Part shown: piece after piece, positions 15,022 to 23,080 of the stretch
Layout: every line of letters begins with the position of its first letter
Numbering within the stretch: position 1 is the stretch's first letter
Assembly (NCBI GenBank): GCA_021325635.1
Contig: JAJPGV010000039.1
Location: forward strand, 32,156 to 96,155
From: Chloroflexota bacterium
Lineage (GTDB): Bacteria > Chloroflexota > JAJPGV01
Length of the DNA: 64,000 nt
Direction: 5' to 3'
Translations under genes and position numbers: made by a program
The notes under the pieces: generated by a model
Database searches by the model: none
Seen by the model: only the letters and a program-made list of their open reading frames with translations
Told to the model about the DNA's origin: nothing

Positions 15022-17622
15022 TCACGCGGCCGGATTGGCGCTGGGCTCACCGCGACCTCGCCCGGGAGCCGGCTGCCGCCGCCTCAGACGTGGCGTGCGT
15101 GGCCCGACCTCCGCCGGAGTGCGCTCGCGCAACTCGGGCTGCTCTACCGGCCGGTTGTAGCTTTTCAAGCGCTCGGCGTATTCCCGCAGCCGGTGATCGA
15201 CCGAGCCGTTGACGGTGCCGTCCGGCCACGTTTCATCGAGGTCACGCCGGCCGGCAGGAACGCCAGCAAGAATCTCGATAGCTTGGTCCACCGTATCCAC
15301 CGCCCAGACGTGGAAACGCCCCTCACGAGCGCTGTCGACGATGTCCTCCCTGAGCATCAGGTGGTTGACGTTCCGCCGCGGGATGATCACCCCCTGATCG
15401 CCGCTGAGACCCTTCGACTTACAGGTGTCGTAAAAGCCTTCGATCTTGCGGGTTACTCCCCCAACCGGCTGGACCTCGCCCAACTGATTCACCGAGCCGG
15501 TGATGGCAATGTCCTGCCGCAACGGCACGGTACCCAGCGCCGACAGGAGCGCGCACAGCTCGGCGCAGGAAGCGCTATCGCCCTCGATCTCGTCGTAGGT
15601 CTGCTCGAACGTGATACGCGCAGCCAGCGCCAGCGGCTTGTCTTGGGCATATCGGGCCATGAAGAACGTAGTCAGGATGAGGAAGCCCTTGTTGTGAATG
15701 CGGCCACTGAGCCTGGTCTCCCGCTCCAGGTTCATGACCCCCTCGCTGCCGAGGGATGTTTGAGCCGTAATGCGCACCGGCCGGCCGAAAGAGTAGTCGC
15801 CAACGTCCAGGACCGACAGCGCGTTGACCTGCCCAACGCGGGACCCGGACGTATCGATGAGCAGGGTCCCTTCCTCCATGAGGTCGCTCAGCTTCTCTTC
15901 GAACAGGTTGGAGCGGAAGGTCCGGGCCTCGATAGCCTGCCGGACGTGTTCGGCAGTTACTATCTGGCCGCCCGCCTGGCCCGCCGCGTGACTGGCTTCC
16001 ACAACCACGTCACCGATGTCCTTGAAGCGGGCGCTGAGCCGGCCCTGATGCTCGGTCAAGCGAGCGCCGTATTCGGCAATCTTGGCGACGGCGCTTCGGT
16101 CGAAATGCCTGAGCTTGAGCTCCCGAACCTGGCTGCTCACAAACCCGGCGTAGCTTGCCAGCTGCTCGGCATTGGTCTTGAGCTCATTGTCGAAGTCGGC
16201 CCGAACTCGGAAGAGCTTCGGAAAGTCCTCGTCGTAGAAATACAGGAGGTAGTAGATGCGCGGCAGGCCGATCAGGACGACCTTCACGTCCAGTGGAATG
16301 GGCTGCGGGCGCAGGGTCGCGGCCGGAAAGGCCATGTACTGCTCGCCCAGGTTCTCGATTCGCAGCTCGCCGGTCTGCAGAGCCCTCTTGAGTGTATTCC
16401 AGGCAAATGGGCTGCCCAGAACATCCAGCGCGTTGAGCACCAGGTAGCCGCCATTCGCCCGATGCAGAGCGCCGGCCTTGATCATCGCGAAATCCGTGAC
16501 CATGGCCCCGAGCTGGCCGCGGTACTCGATCCGGCCCAGCAGGTTGTAGTACGTGGGGTTGGACTCGAACACCACGGGGGCGCCGGCCAGACCCTGGTTG
16601 TTGACCAGGACGTTCACCTGGTAGCGCCTGAAGACGGCGTCCTCAGCCTCACCACGCATCTGCTGGAGAAGCTGGGGCAGGGAACCCTGCTCCGACTCGC
16701 CGGCCTCACCCTGGCGCCAGATCTCCTCGTCATGAGTCACCAGGTCTTCCTGGGCCTGCAGCAGGTAATCGACAATCGCCGGTTGATCCTGGTACTTCTC
16801 CTGCAGGACCTTGATGAGCGGGGCAATCGTCGATCGCGCCACCTGCTGATGCAGCTCGGCCATGCGCTCATGGGCGTCCTTTTCGAACTGCCGGATCTGC
16901 TCCCACACGTCCATGAAGGCTCGACTGATCTCCTCGCCATGCTGGAGGAGGCCGGCACGCTTGTCCTCCGGCAGACTATCCAGCTCTTCAGGCTTCATCG
17001 GCCGGCCGTGCACGATGGGGATGACAGCCGGACCGCCGGGAGTGATGGTGATGCCCAGGCCTTCCTTTTCCGCCTGCTCACTGAGGCCGTGCAGCAGCCG
17101 GTCGCGGGGCTCGGTAACCGCTCTGTGCACCTCTTCTTGCGCCCGCCGGTACTCACGGCTTTCGAACACGCGCCGAAGGTCTCGCCGCACGTTAGCAATC
17201 AGTTGCCGCACGTCCTCCTGGAACACCACCGCTCGGCCCGGTGGCAGGCTGATGGCGGCAGGTTGAGCCGGGTCCTTGAAGTTGAAGACGTAGCACCAGT
17301 CGTCAGGGGCCGGGCGGCGAGCTGCCAGCTGGCGAAGATACAGCGCCGCGGTGGTCCTGCGGCCGGTTCCGGAGGGCCCGGCGACGAAAAGATTGAAGCC
17401 CGGCGCCTCGGTGGCGAGGCCAAAGGACAGCGCGCTGAGTGCACGCGGCTGACCCACCGTCCCATCCAGGGGCGGTACCTGCTCGGTGGTGTCGAAGGGA
17501 AAGGCCGTCGGATCGCACGTCCAGCGCAGCTGCGCCGGCGAAACTTCGAGCGGACGGGTATCCACTGCGTCTGGGGTCGGTTGCTGGCCGTTTGGCGACG
17601 GCGGGCGGGCGGACCTGTCCAT
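15022..17622 (-). CDS. Lon-family ATP-dependent protease (AAA_32 / LonB-like)
   Basis: An 866-residue protein with an N-terminal AAA+ module and a C-terminal Lon protease domain. The Lon catalytic dyad is Ser683 (EGDSAS) and Lys726 (VTRKIEGF), spaced 43 residues apart as in Lon. The Walker A at residues 82-90 reads GPSGTGRRT, with arginine where lysine is expected, so ATP binding may be altered. A coiled-coil insertion (about 200-290) separates parts of the AAA module. No membrane helix is evident. GGAGGGGAG lies 9 bases upstream of the ATG. It precedes Hsp20, so both probably serve proteostasis. The C-terminal tail is Arg/Pro-rich. Confidence 0.88.
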   Translation of the reverse strand: MDRSARPPSPNGQQPTPDAVDTRPLEVSPAQLRWTCDPTAFPFDTTEQVPPLDGTVGQPRALSALSFGLATEAPGFNLFVAGPSGTGRRTTAALYLRQLAARRPAPDDWCYVFNFKDPAQPAAISLPPGRAVVFQEDVRQLIANVRRDLRRVFESREYRRAQEEVHRAVTEPRDRLLHGLSEQAEKEGLGITITPGGPAVIPIVHGRPMKPEELDSLPEDKRAGLLQHGEEISRAFMDVWEQIRQFEKDAHERMAELHQQVARSTIAPLIKVLQEKYQDQPAIVDYLLQAQEDLVTHDEEIWRQGEAGESEQGSLPQLLQQMRGEAEDAVFRRYQVNVLVNNQGLAGAPVVFESNPTYYNLLGRIEYRGQLGAMVTDFAMIKAGALHRANGGYLVLNALDVLGSPFAWNTLKRALQTGELRIENLGEQYMAFPAATLRPQPIPLDVKVVLIGLPRIYYLLYFYDEDFPKLFRVRADFDNELKTNAEQLASYAGFVSSQVRELKLRHFDRSAVAKIAEYGARLTEHQGRLSARFKDIGDVVVEASHAAGQAGGQIVTAEHVRQAIEARTFRSNLFEEKLSDLMEEGTLLIDTSGSRVGQVNALSVLDVGDYSFGRPVRITAQTSLGSEGVMNLERETRLSGRIHNKGFLILTTFFMARYAQDKPLALAARITFEQTYDEIEGDSASCAELCALLSALGTVPLRQDIAITGSVNQLGEVQPVGGVTRKIEGFYDTCKSKGLSGDQGVIIPRRNVNHLMLREDIVDSAREGRFHVWAVDTVDQAIEILAGVPAGRRDLDETWPDGTVNGSVDHRLREYAERLKSYNRPVEQPELRERTPAEVGPRTPRLRRRQPAPGRGRGEPSANPAA

Positions 17623-17727
17623 GCACTCATGCTCCCCTCCGGGCGCTAAACGCCCACTAAAGCCGCTGGCAACCGCCGATAAATTCCGCCCCTGGCTCGG
17701 GCGGGGGCGCTTGTGGCCGAAAGCCGC

Positions 17728-17916
17728 TCAGTCTTGGATGGGAGCGAGCTCCGGAAGGCGCGCCAAGAAGGACACGATGATTTGCTCGTCCTGCTTCAGT
17801 CCCTGCCGAAACTCATAGTTCTCCGTGTCCCGGATCTCCATCCGCAGGTCGCCCAGGTAGTTCCGCAAGACACCCCCGATCACGGCTACTTCTTGGTCGC
17901 TGAAATCGAGTTGCAT
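17728..17916 (-). CDS. Small conserved-looking acidic protein of unknown function
   Basis: A 62-residue protein: MQLDFSDQEVAVIGGVLRNYLGDLRMEIRDTENYEFRQGLKQ followed by a hydrophobic helix. It is predicted to be mostly helical and soluble. I recall similar small proteins beginning MxLxLxDxExxxLxxvLxxYLxDLRmEIxxTdnxxfRxxL, usually of unknown role, but no family name is certain. AGGAGAAGG precedes the ATG. It lies 105 bases upstream of the Lon-type gene on the same strand. Confidence 0.7.
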   Translation of the reverse strand: MQLDFSDQEVAVIGGVLRNYLGDLRMEIRDTENYEFRQGLKQDEQIIVSFLARLPELAPIQD

Positions 17917-18225
17917 AAGCCACCTTCTCCTGTTGCTTCGAGCCTAGGAACGAGGAAGCCAACACCCGGCAAATGACACGAAAACGTTGCATAAACGGCG
18001 AACGCACTGGGGCTTCACGGTCGCCGCTGTCCCTCCCTGCTCGCGCCGGACGTGCCCGCACAAATCGGGCCCTGCTCGTTGGCCCGTGCATGGTCATCCC
18101 CCTCTCTGCCGGCAGCAGGACCGGCTTTAGCACCCGTTTGCACGTCCTTGACGGGAAGTTCGCGCGGCGCTGCCTACCGTACTCCTGTAGGCCTTGCCTC
18201 ACATCAACCAGCAGGTGCAGACGTC
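17917..18225. other. 309-bp intergenic region before the CO dehydrogenase operon
   Basis: This region separates a minus-strand small gene and the plus-strand cooF-like gene. It holds an inverted repeat, CGGGCC-N9-GGCCCG at 18066-18086, and a TTGACG at about 18149 without a well-spaced -10. I see no gene. The CO dehydrogenase operon promoter should lie here. Confidence 0.45.
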
Positions 18226-18966
18226 ATGACCATGGGGCTTCGATCCGAGCGCCAAAGGCGGGCGCCACGCAGCGTGTTCGTGAACCCCGAGCACTGCATT
18301 GGCTGCCGCCAGTGCGAGTTCGCCTGCGCTGTCGAGCACTCGCGGAGCAACGACCAGTTCGCCGCCTTCCTCGAGGATCCTGTGCCTCGCACGAGGGTGC
18401 ACGTCGAGGCGGGGGACGTGCCCTCGACCTCGTTCCCGAACCGCTGCCGCCATTGCGATCCGGCTCCCTGCCAGCAAGTCTGCCCGACCGGAGCCGTCAG
18501 CCGCGACGACGAGATGGGCGTTGTCCTCATCGAGGCTACGCGCTGCATCGGCTGCGCCATGTGCGCCGTCGTCTGCCCGTTCGACGTCATCAGCTTCTAT
18601 CCGCTGGCCGAAGGGCCCGATCCACAGACCGCCGTCGCCGTCAAGTGCGACGGTTGTATCGACCGACAGCGCCGCCACGAGGTTCCGGCTTGCGCCGAAG
18701 CCTGCAAAGTGGAAGCGCTGGTGTACGGCGAGCTGAACGAGCTGATCCGGTCCGGCCGGGTGCGCGAAACCCGCGCGGTGCTAGGGGCGGCGGACCTCAC
18801 TCACCAGCCAGCCGCCGACCCGCTCGCCGGCTGGCACGCCTGGGGTGATGAAATCCTCACGGTCGCGGCCGCGGCGCACATGCCGGGGCACAACCACCAT
18901 AACGGGCACGGCAATGGGCACGGCCCGGCCAAGAGCACTAACAAGAGCGATGGAGGTTCCCGATGA
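18226..18966 (+). CDS. cooF: CooF-like 4Fe-4S ferredoxin with His-rich C-terminal tail
   Basis: A 246-residue iron-sulfur protein. Four cysteine groups are visible: CIGCRQCEFAC, CRHCDPAPCQQVC, CIGCAMCAVVC and CDGC followed by CAEAC. That fits four [4Fe-4S] clusters, as in CooF and the polyferredoxin partners of molybdopterin enzymes. It would carry electrons from CooS. The C-terminus (residues 218-233) is HMPGHNHHNGHGNGHG, six histidines in sixteen residues, followed by a Lys/Ser tail; such tails bind nickel in CooJ-type proteins. I chose ATG 18226 because it begins the conserved region; upstream codons look non-coding. Its stop overlaps cooS by four bases (ATGA), so the two are translationally coupled. 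Confidence 0.88.
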   Translation: MTMGLRSERQRRAPRSVFVNPEHCIGCRQCEFACAVEHSRSNDQFAAFLEDPVPRTRVHVEAGDVPSTSFPNRCRHCDPAPCQQVCPTGAVSRDDEMGVVLIEATRCIGCAMCAVVCPFDVISFYPLAEGPDPQTAVAVKCDGCIDRQRRHEVPACAEACKVEALVYGELNELIRSGRVRETRAVLGAADLTHQPAADPLAGWHAWGDEILTVAAAAHMPGHNHHNGHGNGHGPAKSTNKSDGGSR

Positions 18967-20909
18967 GCACCGTCAGCCGCGACGGCCACCACAGCGGCCG
19001 GCTCACAATCAACGAAGACGCCCGACGCATGATCGACGTCGCCCGCGAGGAAGGCATCGAGACCGTGTGGGATCGTCTTCAGGCCCAGCAGCCCCAGTGC
19101 GGCTACTGTTCCCTGGGGGTCTCATGCCGCAACTGCTCTATGGGCCCATGTCGCATCGACCCCTTCGGGGCCGGACCGCAAAAGGGCGTTTGCGGCGCCG
19201 ACGCCGACGTTATCGTCGCCCGCAACCTGGGCCGAACCATCGCTGCCGGCTCGTCGTCCCATTCCGACCACGGCCGCGACATTCTGGAAGTCTTCCTGGC
19301 CACGGCCAAAGGTGAGACGACCGGCTATCGCATTGCCGATGAAGCGAAGCTGCTGCGCCTCGCCGCCGAATTCGGCATCCCCAGCGACGGTCGCTCGGTC
19401 AGCGACGTAGCCAGCGACCTCGCGGACCGCCTCTTCGAGGACTTCGGCAGCCGCAAAGAGCACCTGTCGTTCGTGGAGCGCGCGCCGGCCAAACGGCGCG
19501 AAGTGTGGGAGAAGCTCGGCATCGTCCCTCGCGGCATCGATCGTGAGAACGTCGAGATGCTGCACCGCACGCACATGGGCGTTGACAATGATTATGTCAA
19601 CATCTTGCTCCATGGCCTGCGCACTGGTCTGTCGGATGGCTGGGGCGGCTCGATGATCGCTACGGAGCTGTCCGACATCATGTTCGGCACGCCAAGCCCA
19701 CGCATGTCCGAAGTGAACCTGGGCGTGCTTCGGTCCGACCAGGTCAACGTGGCCATGCACGGGCACAATCCCCTCCTGTCCGACGTGATCGTCAGCGCCG
19801 CCCAGGACCCCGAGCTGCTCGAGCTGGCCCGTTCCTATGGCGCTACCGGTATCAACGTCGTCGGCCTGTGCTGCACGGGCAATGAACTCCAGATGCGGCG
19901 TGGCGTGCCGATAGCCGGCAACCACCTGATGCAGGAGCTGGTGATGATGACCGGCGCCCTGGAAGCCATGGTCGTGGACTACCAGTGCATCATGCCTTCG
20001 GTCACCGACGTGGCCAAGTGCTACCACACCCAGATCATCTCCACCGCCGACAAGGCCAAGTTCCCCGGGGCGACGCACGTGTCCTTCGATCCCCACCGCG
20101 GCGCAGAGATCGGGAAGCAGATCGTGCGCATGGCTGTTGAGGCCTATCCCAATCGCAACCCGGATCGCGTGCGCATTCCAGTCAAGCCGGTGCAGATGAT
20201 GGCCGGGTTCTCGGTGGAAGCCATCCTCGGAGCCCTGGGCGGAACCCCCAAGCCCCTGGTGGATGCCATCGCCGGCGGAGCCATCCGGGGAGCGGTCGCC
20301 GTGGTTGGCTGCAGCAACCCCAAGGTTCCCCAGGACTATGGCCACGTGGAGCTCACCCGCCAGCTCATCGAGCACGACGTGCTGGTGATCGTGACGGGCT
20401 GCGCCGCTGTGGCCAACGGGAAGGCCGGCCAGATGCTGCCGGAGTCGGCCCGCATGGCCGGGCCGGGCCTGCGTGGAGTGTGTGAGGCGCTCGGCATCCC
20501 GCCGGTGCTGCACATGGGCTCGTGTGTCGACAACAGCCGCGTGCTGGTACTGGCCGGGGCGCTGGCCAGCTACCTGGGAGTCGACATCGATCAGCTGCCC
20601 CTGGCCGGAGCCGCGCCGGAGTGGTATTCGGAGAAGGCCGTGGCCATCGGCGCCTACGTCGTCGCCAGCGGGGTCAAGACCGTGCTGGGCGTGCAGCCGC
20701 CGATCTTCGGCAGTCCGCATGTCGTCGACCTGCTGGCCAACGGGCTCGAGGGCGTCACTGGCGCGACCTTCGCCATCGAGCCCGACCCGGCCAAGGCGTC
20801 GCTGCTGATTCGTCGACACATCGAGGCCAAGCGCAAAGCGCTCGGCCTGCCATACGAGGAAGTGGAGGAGATGGCCCCGGCGGTCGAGGCCGTGGGGACC
20901 GGAGCGTAA
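18963..20909 (+). CDS. cooS: Anaerobic Ni-Fe carbon monoxide dehydrogenase catalytic subunit CooS
   Basis: A 648-residue enzyme oxidising CO to CO2 with two electrons. The C-cluster ligands are all visible, with equivalents of the Carboxydothermus set: His266 (MHGHNP), Cys304 (LCCTGNE), Cys342 (YQCIMP), Cys450 (GCSNPK), Cys480 (TGCAAV) and Cys521 (GSCVDNS). The B-cluster cysteines are 55, 58, 63 and 77. The D-cluster region has C46-x2-C49 rather than the longer C-x7-C spacing. His100 and His103 match the conserved proton-transfer region. No acetyl-CoA synthase gene is nearby, so it is a stand-alone oxidising enzyme. It begins inside the cooF stop and is followed by cooC after 5 bases. Confidence 0.95.
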   Translation: MSTVSRDGHHSGRLTINEDARRMIDVAREEGIETVWDRLQAQQPQCGYCSLGVSCRNCSMGPCRIDPFGAGPQKGVCGADADVIVARNLGRTIAAGSSSHSDHGRDILEVFLATAKGETTGYRIADEAKLLRLAAEFGIPSDGRSVSDVASDLADRLFEDFGSRKEHLSFVERAPAKRREVWEKLGIVPRGIDRENVEMLHRTHMGVDNDYVNILLHGLRTGLSDGWGGSMIATELSDIMFGTPSPRMSEVNLGVLRSDQVNVAMHGHNPLLSDVIVSAAQDPELLELARSYGATGINVVGLCCTGNELQMRRGVPIAGNHLMQELVMMTGALEAMVVDYQCIMPSVTDVAKCYHTQIISTADKAKFPGATHVSFDPHRGAEIGKQIVRMAVEAYPNRNPDRVRIPVKPVQMMAGFSVEAILGALGGTPKPLVDAIAGGAIRGAVAVVGCSNPKVPQDYGHVELTRQLIEHDVLVIVTGCAAVANGKAGQMLPESARMAGPGLRGVCEALGIPPVLHMGSCVDNSRVLVLAGALASYLGVDIDQLPLAGAAPEWYSEKAVAIGAYVVASGVKTVLGVQPPIFGSPHVVDLLANGLEGVTGATFAIEPDPAKASLLIRRHIEAKRKALGLPYEEVEEMAPAVEAVGTGA

Positions 20910-20914
20910 GCCAG

Positions 20915-21793
20915 ATGTGCGACGTCGACGAGCGGCATCAGCACGCGGTTGATGCCGCCATAGCAGGCGGCGAAGGGCTGCGCACGGTGGTCGTGGGCAA
21001 GGGGGGAGTGGGGAAATCGACGATCACCGCGCTGCTGGCCCGCATTCTCGCGCGGCGAGGAGCCCAGGTGCTGGCTGTCGACGCTGATGAGCAGCGTAAC
21101 CTCGCAGCTACCCTGGGCCTCGCCGCCGCCGCCGCCGCAATCGTTCCCCTGGCCGAACAGGCCGACTACGTCGAAGAGAAGACGGGCGCTCGGCCGGGTG
21201 AAGGGTCGGGCGGCATACTGCGGCTCAATCCCGACGTCTCGGACGTCGTCGAGCGCCTGGGCGTTCCGGCGCCAGATGGCGTCCGCTTGCTGGTCATGGG
21301 CACGGTGCGCCGCGCCGGAAGCGGCTGCCTCTGTCCGGAGCACTCACTGTTAGCGGCAACCGTGGGCGGCATGAGCCTGCGCCGAGGTGAAGTGGTGCTG
21401 ATGGATACCCACGCCGGCGTAGAACATTTCGGCCGCGCGCTGGCCCGCGGCTTCGATCGGGCGCTCGTGGTAGTCGATCCCACCTTCAACGCCATGCACG
21501 TTGGCGTCGAAGCGGCGCGTCTCTCGATCGACCTCGGAATCCATGACGTCCGACTGCTGGTCAACCGCGTGCGTGGGCCCGACGACCTGTGCCGCGCTCT
21601 GGACAACATCAGCCGAGCGGGTGACTTTGCCTTCCACTCGCTGCACGCGCTGCCCTACGACGAGCTAGCCATGGCGAGTGAGCCGGCAGTCGACGAGCTG
21701 CTGCGCGGGTCGGATCTGGCCGGCGCCGTTGGCGCGCTGGCGGCCGAGCTGGTTCCGGCAGCCACCACTCCCATCCTCCAGGCGGTGCGCTGA
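20915..21793 (+). CDS. cooC: CooC-type nickel-insertion ATPase for CO dehydrogenase
   Basis: A 292-residue MinD/SIMIBI-class ATPase. GKGGVGKST is a deviant Walker A. The later GSGCLCPEHSLL carries the CxC motif that binds Ni in CooC, and LMDTHAGVEHFGRALARGFD is the Walker B region. Family knowledge says CooC dimers use ATP to load Ni into the C-cluster of CooS. I chose ATG 20915; it lies in frame 5 bases after the cooS stop, and GGAG precedes it inside the stop region. Its TGA overlaps the ATG of the next gene (TGATG). The N-terminus has 20 extra residues before the P-loop. Confidence 0.9.
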   Translation: MCDVDERHQHAVDAAIAGGEGLRTVVVGKGGVGKSTITALLARILARRGAQVLAVDADEQRNLAATLGLAAAAAAIVPLAEQADYVEEKTGARPGEGSGGILRLNPDVSDVVERLGVPAPDGVRLLVMGTVRRAGSGCLCPEHSLLAATVGGMSLRRGEVVLMDTHAGVEHFGRALARGFDRALVVVDPTFNAMHVGVEAARLSIDLGIHDVRLLVNRVRGPDDLCRALDNISRAGDFAFHSLHALPYDELAMASEPAVDELLRGSDLAGAVGALAAELVPAATTPILQAVR

Positions 21794-23046
21794 TGCGCGC
21801 GGTGATTATTGGCACGGGTCCGGCGGGCATCACCGCCGCCCTCACCCTGCGGCAGCTCGATCCTTCCGGCGCGGTAACCGCGCTGTCGGCCGAGCCGTAC
21901 CCGCCCTACTCGCCGCCGGCGATAGCCGACCATTTCCTGACCGGCCGCGATCAGACGCTGTACTGGCAGGGCAGGGACGTTGCTCAGCGCCTAGGCATCG
22001 AGGAGCGGCGCGAAGCTTGCGTCGCGGCGGTGGACAGCTGCAACCGCGAGGTCGTCCTGGCGGACGGCGACCGTATCCGGTACGAAAGATTGATCGTCGC
22101 TTCGGGCAGCCGGCTGCACGCGCCCTTAACAGGCGCGGAGCTGCCGGGCGTGTACGACTTCAAGTCGCTGCGAGTGGCCACCGAGATGATTGGTCGGGTG
22201 CGCTCCGGCGAGGTCAAGAGCGCGCTGATCGTGGGCAACGGCTTTATCGGCATCGAGCTAGCCCTGCTGCTGGCCGATCTCGGCGTCGACGTGACCATCA
22301 TCGGCCGCAGGTCGTGGGTCATGCCTCGCGTATTGGATCCTGAGACCTCCGCCGTGGCCGAAGCAGCCCTGGAGGCGCGAGGCGTGACCCTCCGCCTGGG
22401 CCTGGAAGCTGAGGCATTCATAGGCGATGGCGGCGTCACCGGGGTGCGCCTAGCCGGAGGAGAAGTCGTCACCGCCGGGATGTACATCGCCGCCACCGGC
22501 GTGAAGCCGCACGTCGAGTTCCTTGGCGGCTCGGACGTGACGGCCAGGTGGGGCGTGGAGGTCGACGACCGGCTGCGCACAACCGATCCCAACATCTTCG
22601 CCGCCGGCGACGTGACCGAAGCCGCCGACCGCCTCACCGGCGAGCCATACGTGCACGCCATCTTCCCCAATGCCGTGGCCCAGGGCCGTGTCGCCGCCCT
22701 GAACGCCCTGGGGCGAGACATACGTTACGAGGGAGCTGAGGCGATGAACAGCCTCAAGCACCTCGGAGTGCCCATCGTCGCCATGGGCAGCACCGACCAC
22801 CCGGATGAGATCCTGCGCCGTCATGACGGCGCGGGGCTGCGCTCGATTTACCTGCGCGACGGCCAGATCGTGGGCGCGCAGCTCGCCGGGGACATCAGCG
22901 CCGCGGGCATCTATCGCTCGCTCATGCTCCGCCGGGCGAAGGTGCGCCCGTTCGGCAAGCGCATCATCGAGCCCGGCTTCGGCATGAGCCAGATTGTTTG
23001 GGACGCAATGCAGCCAGGCCGGATCCATGCCTGTGCCGCAGCCTGA
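21793..23046 (+). CDS. FAD/NAD(P)-dependent oxidoreductase of the CO dehydrogenase operon
   Basis: A 417-residue pyridine-nucleotide-disulfide oxidoreductase fold. GTGPAGITAA (residues 7-16) binds FAD; GNGFIGIELA near residue 148 binds NAD(P); ATGVKPH and FAAGDVTEA complete the flavin site. The redox-active CxxC of thioredoxin reductases is absent. Sister proteins next to cooS (called FNOR) pass electrons between ferredoxin or CooS and NAD(P)H. The expected role here is reduction of NAD+ using electrons from CO through the CooF-like protein. The gene overlaps cooC by one base (TGATG) and runs into the transhydrogenase genes. Confidence 0.85.
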   Translation: MRAVIIGTGPAGITAALTLRQLDPSGAVTALSAEPYPPYSPPAIADHFLTGRDQTLYWQGRDVAQRLGIEERREACVAAVDSCNREVVLADGDRIRYERLIVASGSRLHAPLTGAELPGVYDFKSLRVATEMIGRVRSGEVKSALIVGNGFIGIELALLLADLGVDVTIIGRRSWVMPRVLDPETSAVAEAALEARGVTLRLGLEAEAFIGDGGVTGVRLAGGEVVTAGMYIAATGVKPHVEFLGGSDVTARWGVEVDDRLRTTDPNIFAAGDVTEAADRLTGEPYVHAIFPNAVAQGRVAALNALGRDIRYEGAEAMNSLKHLGVPIVAMGSTDHPDEILRRHDGAGLRSIYLRDGQIVGAQLAGDISAAGIYRSLMLRRAKVRPFGKRIIEPGFGMSQIVWDAMQPGRIHACAAA

Positions 23047-23080
23047 AGCCGACCCGGTGGGACAGCCGGGAGCAAGTCCG

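Noticed and set aside
15193..17649. Long plus-strand open frame (about 818 codons) opposite the Lon-type gene
   Set aside because: It is a GC-rich shadow of the protease gene. The minus strand encodes complete Lon motifs and a good ribosome binding site; the plus-strand product has no recognisable domain.
19122..20819. Minus-strand open frame (about 565 codons) opposite cooS
   Set aside because: It mirrors the cooS coding frame and has no recognisable family; cooS carries all enzyme ligands.
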